Source: Macrostomum hystrix
Lineage: Eukaryota; Platyhelminthes; Macrostomidae
Length of the DNA: 64,000 nucleotides
Direction of reading: 5' to 3'
Assembly (NCBI GenBank): GCA_950097015.1
Contig: CATNEN010000007.1
Location: 9,735,001-9,799,000 of the forward strand
Below are positions 22,385-32,400 of this stretch, piece after piece (position 1 is the first letter of the stretch; the number at the start of each line of letters is the position of its first letter). The translations under genes were made by a program, and so were the position numbers. The notes under the pieces are model-generated. The model worked only from the letters and a program-made list of their open reading frames with translations, did no database searches and was not told where the DNA came from.

Positions 22385-22580
22385 AATTCGCACTGAGGCC
22401 GCATTAGTGTGGGAACAGCGGAGAGAAGGCTTAGGGGTTCGTCATGCAATTTAGCACCCCCAAGGCACAGTGAGAGTGTGCTCAGGAGTCAGCGGGATGA
22501 TCAGAATGGCCGTCTTGTTGGTCGACAGTAGCCAAAGGTTGCATCAGAGCCCACAGCACTAAGGACAACAGGTGATTAGC
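22385..22580 (+). mobile_element. 5'-truncated SINE family A copy
   Basis: Carries 'gaggccgcatta', 'gagagaaggcttaggggttc', 'gtcatgcaatttagcacccc', 'aaggcacagtgagagtgt' and 'ctcaggagtcagcgggatga'. These occur in the same order as the body of the other family A copies. The tRNA head is missing. Confidence 0.65.
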
Positions 22581-23699
22581 ATAATCAAGATAATACTTTA
22601 ATATCAGCGCTACTAGTGCTTCAGCTATGCCCGAGTGAACAGAGTGGGGAATAAATACATGTAGGATGCGTTACCCGCAGATTGAGTCCTGAGATTGCCC
22701 TGTAAGGCTACAGATGATTTCGCATGCTTTATGATCTTTGGGACTGGGCCAACCGGCTGCTCGAGACTGCTCCAGAATTATTGCAAAAAACCGACACATT
22801 TCCTTGCGACTCCCAGCACTCAGCACGCCGGTCTGGGCAAGGCAGACAGTGACACGAGAAACTGATTTCGAATGCAGCTCAGAACACTCGACCAGAGCAG
22901 CGTGGGCGGTGAGTGCCTCCGTTTTCATAGGTGAGAACAATGCACACTGACTGTTCTCTAGTTTGCTATTTTTGGCCAGCAACCCAGCTTAATTAATCTA
23001 TCTAGATCGTTAATTTCTGTCACCTTAATGTCAGCAGTCCACAATAATAGTGACGTCAGAGAACTCCGGTGTGAAACTCTCCAATTAATGAAAAATGAAC
23101 TGTCACAGCCTGCGCATGCCCCGGTCTCAGGCTCACCGGGAGAGTGTGTACACGCTAATAAAAAGTGCATAATTATTAATGGATATCACTGTGTCCATTA
23201 TGAGCTGCTGCTGCGGCCTCTTTAATTGGATTTCTGTTAGGCTGAGCGCGGGATCACACATCTAATTCTGTCCTTTTCGTCCGAAAACTAAAAAAATGTG
23301 CGAGCATGAGATCCTTCTGAGATCTGCTCAGAGCTCACCGGAGGAAAAATATTTCCGCGAAGATGAAGCCACTTCGAATGATGAAGTCCAATAAAAGCAG
23401 AAAATTTTAAATTGTACAGACTCCAAGCCAATAAAACTTTCTAGCGACAGTTCTGTTTGGGAAGGCAATAAAGTTCTCCTGCAGTCAGACCTGCAACACA
23501 CGTGATCGATGGAGCCCAAAGGAACCGCCGTCTGCACCCCCGCTGCCAATTTATGACTACTTTGCTGAGCAGTGCCGCACGCAACCGAGTTGAGCTGTGA
23601 GCAGATGAAAGCTTCTCAATAACTAGATCTGAGCTGTATTCTTGTGCTCAAATAAGACGACCACCAAGAAAAAGAACTTACCTATTTACAGGTCCTCCT
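22581..23699. other. intergenic, no gene recognised
   Basis: Short frames only, none with a domain signature or splice context. Confidence 0.35.
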
Positions 23700-23925
23700 G
23701 CACGACTGCACCTCTGCCCCTCTGTCCCTCTGTCCCTCTGTCCCTCTGCCCCTGTGTCCCTCTGCCCCTCTGCCCCTCTGCCATTCTGTCCCTCTGCCCC
23801 TCTGCCATTCTGTCCCTCTGCCCCTCTGCCCCTGTGTCCCTCTGCCCCTCTGCCCCTCTGCCATTCTGTCCCTCTGCCCCTCTGCCCCTCTGTCCCTCTG
23901 TCCATCTGTTCCTCTGCCCCTCTGT
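23700..23925. repeat. 8/16-bp CT-rich minisatellite
   Basis: Alternating TCTGCCCC, TCTGTCCC and TCTGCCAT units over about 225 bp, a strand-asymmetric pyrimidine tract. Frames on both strands are artefacts. Confidence 0.95.
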
Positions 23926-24647
23926 ATATACGGACTCGTATATTTCTATATTTCTAGGTTTTCTATATTTAGAAAACAATAACAAGGGTTAAAAGGCCGT
24001 CTTTGTAAAGCGGGACTCTAGCAAGCCTTCTAAATCTGACCAACGTCTGCTCTGTCCGACATCGGCCTCGAGTCCGTCACGTCGCTAAAGCCTCTCAAAG
24101 CTGTCAAATACAATAACAATCTCGTGCGAAGATTGTAGACTGCATCTGAAATAATATTCTAACGTGTACTTTTGCATATGCTTGTCAGCTGAATTTTTAA
24201 CTCCCATGAATTGCTCTTTTTCCCATAATTTTCCATCCGAGACTTTGGGTCCGCCTGGCGCGAGGCTTCAATCCAATCTCAGGCACAATGGCACATTTTT
24301 ACCTGCGAAAGCTAATCAAAGCCATTTTGACAGCAACAGCAGAAAATATGAAATATATTGAGCACATTTCCCCAATTTAATTATCTGAATTACCTTCGCA
24401 TAGGACGGCACAGACGCCGTGACAGAGGGGAAGCGGAAAACTCATTAAATTGATGAATTTCTACTGAGCTTGAGCACATTAACTCTAGTTAAGAATACCT
24501 GCGTGTATTTAACATATTTCCCTTCTCTAACAGCTGCTACCAGATTCTGTTGGCGAAGTTCATGTACTCCATTTTCGTCCGATTGTTGCTTCATTGCCAA
24601 AACTTCTCAACCCGATTTTAACCCCCCCTACCCAGATTTTCTTCTAC
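23926..24647. other. intergenic, no gene recognised
   Basis: Nothing recognised apart from short frames. Confidence 0.3.
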
Positions 24648-25236
24648 CCTGCCCAGTTCCAGCTTCCGCGCCTGCCACGGTTTCAGCTTCCGCGCCTGCC
24701 CCGGTTTCAGCTTCCGCGCCTGCCACGGTTCCAGCTTCCGCGCCTGCCCCGGTTCCAGCTTCCGCGCCTGCCCCGGTTCCAGCTTCCGCGCCTGCCCCAG
24801 TTCCAGCTTCCGCTCCTGCCCCGGTTCCAGCTTCCGCCCCTTCCCCGGTTCCAGCTTCCGCTCCTGCCCCGGTTTCAGCTTCCGCGCCTGCTCCGGTTCC
24901 AGCTTCCGCGCCTGCCCCGGTTCCAGCTTCCGCGCCTGCCACGGTTCCAGCTTCCGCGCCTGCCCCGGTTCCAGCTTCCGCTCCTGCCCCGGTTCCAGCT
25001 TCCGCTCCTGCCCCGGTTTCAGCTTCCGCGCCTGCCCCGGTTCCAGCTTCAGTCTCTGCCACGGTTCCAGCTTCCGCGCCTGCCCCGGTTCCAGCTTCAG
25101 TCTCTGCCACGGTTCCAGCTTCCGCGCCTGCCCCGGTTCCAGCTTCCGCTCCTGCCCCGGTTTCAGCTTCCGCGCCTGCCCCGGTTCCAGCTTCAGTCTC
25201 TGCCACGGTTCCAGCTTCCGCGCCTGCCACGCTTCC
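24648..25236. repeat. 24-bp GC-rich minisatellite, about 24 copies
   Basis: Units of CCGGTTCCAGCTTCCGCGCC plus tgcc, with a few point variants (chiefly tcc/ttc, cgcg/cgct/cagt). The 24-bp period keeps several frames open on both strands (PVPASAPA on +, KLEPGQAR on -). Codon positions are not favoured in any frame, so I treat it as noncoding. Confidence 0.9.
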
Positions 25237-25867
25237 GTCTCCAAGGCAAACAGTAGCCAATAAGTCAATAGATTTTTTGTATTTCCTGCTCCAATAATGG
25301 CCTCTAAATGGCCAGTTTTCCCCCGAAATTTTAAGGGTGGTGGATGGCGAGTTTTCTTGGTCCTGGTGGAAGCGATCGGACCATTGAAGTGCAACAGCAA
25401 CCCGGCCTCAGAGACAAGCATTTTGACTGCAGCAGCCTTTTAATATGTCACACTCGCCGCGTCATTGACTCGGCAAAGTAAGCACTCATTTTTCATTCAA
25501 ACTGAAGCTTTTCAAGGGCAAGTAAGTTTTCGCAGAAAATAAAAGCAACCCTCAGAAAAATAGGCATATTGAATTTGAGTTCTTCGGGCCGGGTCGCACG
25601 TATAATAAGGTCTGTAATTTTTTGGCTGCTTAAAGGGATTTCACCGCATCCATTGAAAGAAAAGCAAATTTTTAGTCAATAAATTTATGAACCACAAAAC
25701 TCCCCAGTACCGCAGATTTTACACTAAAATATTTTAGAATTTACGGAGGAAGCAAGCAGACGAGCCTGCGAATGTCATCTGTCATCTGATGGGCTGTCAA
25801 TCAACCGGATGTTGGCAGGCTGAAAGGCAGTGTTGGGGAGGCAACACGATAGAAGTGACGAGACAGA
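25237..25867. other. intergenic, no gene recognised
   Basis: Nothing recognised. Confidence 0.3.
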
Positions 25868-26305
25868 TTGGTGATCGAGTGATGAGTGGATTGGTGACCG
25901 AGTGACTGAATGGGTTGGTGACCGAGTGACTGAATGGGTTGGTGACCGAGTGACTGAGTGGATTGGTGACCGAGTGACTGAGAGGATTGGTGACCAAGTG
26001 ACTGAATGGGTTGGTGATTAAGTGACTGAGCGGATTGGTGACCGAGTGACTGAGTTGATTGGTGATCGAGTGACTGAATGGATTAGTGATCGAGTAACTG
26101 AGTGGATTGGTCACCGAATGACTGAATGGATTAGTGATCGAGTAACTGAGTGGATTGGTCACCGAATGACTGAATGGATTAGTGATCGAGTAACTGAGTG
26201 GATTGGTCACCGAATGACTGAATGGATTAGTGATCGAGTAACTGAGTGGATTGGTGACCGAATGACTGAATGGAATGGTGATCAAGTGACTGAGTGGAAT
26301 GGTCG
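25868..26305. repeat. 24-bp minisatellite, about 18 copies
   Basis: Units around GATTGGTGACCGAGTGACTG plus agtg. In the second half, two unit variants alternate as a 48-bp higher-order repeat (about 26070-26250). Confidence 0.93.
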
Positions 26306-26448
26306 AGTGAGTGAACATAAGATTTTGACGATTGGGTTAAATAATATCTGCTTTGTTTTAAGTACGTTTGCAATCTAGCCAGTGAAAAGCGGCCCTCTCA
26401 CCTTGCAGGTGTCTCCAGGCTCTCTACTTTGCGGCGGCCTTGTACTCA

Positions 26449-29400
26449 TTATTCCTTCTTTTTATCCTTCTTTTCTTTCTTCTCCTTCTTCTCTTTCTTC
26501 TCCTTCTTCTCCTTCTTCTCTTTCTTCTCCTTCTTCTCCTTCTTCTCTTTCTTCTCCTTCTTCTCCTTCTTCTCTTTCTTCTCTTTCTTCTCCTTCTTCT
26601 CTTTCTTGTCTTTCTTATCCTTGGCCGGCGGTGCCTTGGCAATCTTGAGTTCGCTCACGCCAATCTCTTTGTGCGCCTGGGCCATCCTGCCGTTGACCTT
26701 CTCGAGGCGCCTGTTGAGCACATCCTTGTCGCTCCTGCGCGAGAAGTAGGCGATGTAGCTGATGCGGCGGGACACCTTCTCAGTGCTCTCCAGGAGCTCC
26801 TTGAAGTCGCTGATGCACTTCTCGGCCAGCTTCTGGTCGCGTTTGGCCCTGGCCTTGTTAGAGGCGACGATGAGTTTGTCGGCCATGCCGTCAGCTTTAC
26901 GCGTGGCCGCCTTCAGCTTGGTAGCCTCCTTGTCAGCGAGGGCGCGCACGTCCTTGCGCCGGATGCGGGGCACGGCGTCGGACGCGGAGCGGACCAGACG
27001 TCGAAGCGGCCGCATTATGCTGAGCACAATGTCCGACACCTCCGAGGCCTGTCGAACCACCTCCAGAGAAGCTGCGTAGGCATAGGCATGAGGTTATAGG
27101 ATAGGGTGTGTTAGCTAGTAGGATAAATATATCGGAAAAGAAAATTCTAAGAAATCTAAGAAATTTAGAAATCTTGGAGCATTACAAAGAAGCAGCACCC
27201 AGAGGCGAGTGGGTCAGCGGCTAGCGTCGCTGCCTCGCACTCCAATGGACGCTAGTTCGATTCTCCCTTCAAGTCACGATTAATTTCGGGACTTGTTGGA
27301 GGGTTTGGACAGTAGCGACCGGCGGAGGTACACCATATTTCGTGCAATCAAAGCTTGAAATAATAGCTTCGCTCCTACCTTCTGTGTGCCTGTTCTGCGT
27401 TGTGTGAGTTGTGTGCGTTGGCGCTGGGGCGTGAGGCCTTGCGGGGGGTGGCTGGAGGGCGGGTGTACACCGCCGCGCGCTTTCATGATTTCCGTCAGCG
27501 CGATTGGATAAGTGTACAGTCATCACCCGGCCCCCCTGAGGACTGATTTCTTATCAGCCTTCCACCCCGGCTTGGTCTGCTCTGTGCGTGTGGGGCTGGG
27601 GTGGGGCACTTCTGCCTATTCTGGGTGCCTCCTGCCCTCCCCGGCTGGTCTGTGCTGCTGTGTGTGGTGTCTGCTCAGGGGAGGCGGCGCGATGGGCGCT
27701 AAGCGCCTAGTTCGCCGGTCTGGGGGCGTGCCCCGGGCCCCCCTGCAAATAGACATAGAAATAGAAGAAGCAGCACCTGAGCTAGATCGCAAAGCAACAT
27801 GTCTCACCAAATGGCAGAGTTGAGAAGCTGGATGAGTCAATCTTCAGCTTAACGGCTCCAACCTTGATCTTGAGCTCCTTTCCTTCCACAAGCAGCTTGA
27901 GCTTTTCGATCTTGCTGCTGCGCACCAGGCCGGAGACGAGCAGCTTGCGGGAGACGAACAGCTTGCGGATGGTGTACGGGTGGATCCTCAGCGCCTTGGC
28001 CAGGCCGTGCCTCACGGCGCTCAGGAATTTGCTCTTCTGCTTCTGTGAGTCGCCAACTGTTGCGACGTAACTGCCCTTGACTGAGAACTGGAACTGCGCC
28101 AGGTCCTTCGCTGGAAGCGTCGAGGCGAGGGCTTGTAAGCTTATCACGGCCTCGCGCTAATAACAAAGGCATGGCAAGAAACTTACGATCAACCTTCTTG
28201 AAGCCCATCTCCTCCCAGTTGATCTCCACATTGCGAGCCATCAGATCCCGGATCTTGTCTGAAAGGTAATTAAGGTATTGCATTGTATTTTATCACACAT
28301 CATGTACTCGTATAGAAGATTCAGTAACTCACTGGTGTAGTGTGCCTTCATTGTAACCTTGTTGACTTTGCCAACTCTGCAAGTGGCAGAGATAATGTCG
28401 TCTACAAACTGCGGCTCAACCAGTTCGCTGAATGTGCTGGTCTTGAAGCTGTGGATGTCGTGTGGCTGAGTGGCAATTTTATCCAGCTGTCCGGCCTGGA
28501 TGTCATCGCCGACGCCGACTGTGATGATGCGGCAGCCCATGGCCTTGATCTTCGCGGCCTCCTTGATCGGGTCGATCTTGCTGTTGGACGCGCCGTCAGT
28601 CACCAAAATGACCACACTCTCTGAGCCCTTGCTCTCGCCGCCACGGAAGCCGTTGATCTTATTGAGCAAGAAGCGGCGGAACGCCTTGAGGGCGTCTCCG
28701 GTGTAAGTCGAGCCAGGTGAGTAGGACATCTCCATCACTCGAGTCGCCATAGAGTCCAGGTGGTAGTGGGCAACGTAGTTGAAGATCACTTTCATTCGCT
28801 GCACGCTGGAGAACTTTAGCAGGGCCACGTGCGTGTTGTCCCTGGACACGTCCAGCTTCTTGGCGACGGCCACGATGAAGCGTCGGATGTGCTCGAAATT
28901 CCTGCCTCGCACGGAGTCTGAAGAGTCGATCACGAAGGCGACGTCCATGCGTTTGCTGCAGGTGCGCTCGCACTTGGCCGACCCGGTCCACAGAATGTCG
29001 TCGCACTGGTTGCGGCTGTTGACTCGCTGGGTGTACACCTTGATTGGCACGATCTTGCCATTGCAGTGACCAGTCTCCACCTCTGGCTTGGGGCAGGAGC
29101 AGCGGATCTCCTTGGTGCGTCTGCGCTCAATGCAGCCGCGCGTGAGGCGGTTGAACTCGTAGACGGTCTCGTACATGATCTTGAAGTTGTTCAAGCACGG
29201 CAGGTATTTGCGCACAGGTTTCGGGCAGGCTGAAATTCGGACGTCAAATATGATATCAGCTGACCAGAAGAGGAAAAAGTGCAGGTGGGGAACTTACCGC
29301 AGCGAATAGTCTTTGTCTTGGTGACTGGCTTGCAGTGACCGCCAAAGTTGCCGCCGCTCTCCAGCTTGAACTCGACCGTGGTGATCTTTCTGTACTGGTT

Positions 29401-32400
29401 TTTGCACTTGCCAATGGTCTTCTTCGGACCGGGGCAGCCGCAGCGGATTTTCTTGTCCTTTGATGTGCTCTCACAGATGCCCTTCTTCTTATTCAGTTTG
29501 TAGTAGGTGGTTGTAACAGCTTTGAACATCTTCCTGCACGGGCCGGTCTTGGAATCCGGCTTTGGGCAGGCGCAGCGGACCTTCTTGAAGTCCTGCTTTA
29601 CCACCTTCTTGCATCCATAGCCCTTGGGCACGTACTCCACCCGATGGATGGACTTGTAGCTGCCGACGCAGTCGCCGTGAATGAGGTACGGGTGCGGGCA
29701 CACTGCGGACAAAAGGCAACTTTTAAATTGAGAAAAGCATTAAGGCGCTCAGTAAAAAATTAGTAATAATAATAGTTGATTACACCTGTCCCAATTGGAC
29801 CATAATAGTACCCATTTAACAACAGGATAAACTATGGTAATGCAGAGTTGAGTGCTAACGGACACAAATTGTTCCAGTGGAGTCTGGTATCGAGCCCCTG
29901 ACGCTCAAGTCGTGAGTCAAACTCCCTAACCACTCAGCTAAAATCCCACAAGGCTTAAATTCCCTATGTTGTCTTGTGTCAGTCTAAAGTGGCTCAGGTT
30001 GTGACGAGAACTCAGTTCTCAGAACTCAGAACTCAGGCCACGATCAACTCACGCGGCTTCTCGCAGTGGAAGGTGAGAACACGGGCCACCAGGCCGTGGA
30101 TGTCCTGGAACTCGCGCAGGCCGAAGATGAACACGCGACCCTCCGGACCAGCCAGCTTGGCCAGCTGAACTCGGTTCTCCTTGGACTGCTCGCCCATGGC
30201 GATGGTGACGAAGAAAACTCCAGATCGGCGGACCAGCTTGGACTCGTAGAACTGGTCGACCTGGCCATTGGAGTCGGCGCCGTCGGTGAGCAGAATGGTG
30301 ACGTGCGGCACGTCTTCTCTCATGCCGGCGTGCTTCTGCCACATCTTCGTGCGCACCTCGTGCAGCGCCTCGCCGAGGAAAGTGAGCCCGGGCTCGTACT
30401 GGATGGCCTCAATCTTCTTCAGAATCTGCTCGTGCGAGTTGTGCTCCCAGCTGTCCAGGTCCATGATGATCTTGTTCTTGTGGCTGAAGCGCATCACTCC
30501 GACCCGCTGGCGCCGGCCGGTCTTCAGGTAGAACTGCTGCACAACGTCACGCACGAAGTTCTTCATGATGTAAAAGTTGTGCTCGGTGACAGTCAGGGAG
30601 GAGTCCAGCATGAAGATCACATCAGCCTTCTGGATACAGACTGCGGGTGGTCAAATTCAGAAGATTCTCGCGTTCTTTTATCATTGCGTTCGGCTACGCT
30701 ACTTTTCACGAAGGCATCGCAATACGATCCAATACACGATAGGCATGCATGGCGGGACTCAGGTAACTCACTGGGAACATTATAGACATGCATGGCAGAA
30801 CTCAGGTAACTCACTGGGAACATTATAGGCATGCATGGCGGGACTCAGGTAACTCATTGAGAACATTATAGGCATGCATGGCGGGACTCAGGTAACTCAT
30901 TGGGAACATTATAGGCATGCATGGCGGGACTCAGGTAACTCACTGGGAACATTATAGGCATGCATGGCGGGACTAAGGTAACTCACTGGGAACATTGGGA
31001 CAGTCGCTGGGGTGCACGCATTTGCCCTTGTGCAGCAGGAAGTAAGGCCGGCACTCGCACTGCGGCCGGCGCTCCTTGGGGCACTTGCTGAACAGCACCG
31101 GCTCGTTGCAGGTCCGCGGGCAGCCCGAGCCGCGCACGCGGAAGTACTGGTGTCCGCTGCAGGGGGTCGGGTCGTTGCACTTGCCCTTGTAGTAGTACTT
31201 CCTGCCTGAGCACACTGCAGCAATTAACCAATTGTGAGAGCAGATTAAACTCGTTGCAGTTATTTAACTGATACTAAATTATCGGATTTGGTTTAACTTT
31301 ATAAAGACCAGGGGCTATTTCAAAAACCACCAATGTGGGCAAATATTTCCTGCTCACAAAATCTCATCATGAAATCATGTCGGCTGTCATTGCTGACTAT
31401 CTGGTATTGATTATATCGTTTATTTAAACACTTTTGAACCCAAACGGATTCGCCAAATAGGTTTACACAGAGCAATGTTAGCTGTCCTTGTCATCAGGTT
31501 GTTCAACAAGAATCGCTGAATATCTCGACGGTGCTGACTCGGACGGCTTTGAAAGTTGGTCATTGTAGAGGGCGGAGAATTTCGATCCATGTGGTGGACT
31601 TTCACGAAAATTGATTCGGAGCAATCGTGAAGTAGGCAGCGGGCATTTGAAATGCCCCTGGTCTTTCTTCTGTTAATTCGAGATTTCTATACATCAAACC
31701 AGCAAACCAGTGGGTCAAACCAGCGGGTCAAACCAGTGGGTCAAACCAGTGGGTCAAACCAGTGGGTCAAACCAGTGGGTCAAACCAGTGGGTCAAACCA
31801 GTGGGTCAAACCAGTGGGTCAAACCAGTGGGTCAAACCAGTGGGTCAAACCAGTGGGTCAAACCAGTGGGTCAAACCAGTGGGTCAAACCAGTGGGTCAA
31901 ACCAGTGGGTCAAACCAGTGGGTCAAACCAGTGGGTCAAACCAGTGGGTCAAACCCGCACTTACTCTTCACGCATCTGCCAGACTTGGTCTTCTTGTAGC
32001 CGGGGTCGCAGCCGATCTTGTAGCACTTGCGGTCCACGCGCAGCTTGTAGCCCTTCGGGCACTTTTTAGCTGGAATTGGCAAGACAATAAAGTAGGCAAA
32101 ATGACAAGCTATACAGTCAGAGCAGGGCCCTTACCTCTCTTGCAGATGTCTCTGAACAGCACCTGTCCGGCAGGGCAGAACTTTCGCACCTTCGGCATGC
32201 ACTTGCCATCAAAGAATTCGGTTCGCGGAGGACAGTCGACTGAAATTCGCGAGTTCAGGTCGATGAGTGAGCATGGAGTTAAATACAATGTCCTCCGTCA
32301 ATATTGAACTGCATTCGGGCGATGAGACAGGAGCAGCTACATTTGAAAACCGAGCGGGAATGCTCGAGTGCTTTTAGCAAATGATATGGGCGCTGCCTGC

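Noticed and set aside
24470-25297. Ala/Pro-rich 275-aa ORF resembling a structural protein
   Set aside because: The 24-bp array is open in several frames on both strands, variants show no codon-position bias, and there is no ATG-led signal peptide.
27849-28283. Read-through ORF across the vWA-gene exons at 28258 and 28131
   Set aside because: Uses the wrong frame in the second exon; the phase-consistent 55-nt intron gives the Lys/Leu-rich protein frame and a whole-gene total divisible by three.
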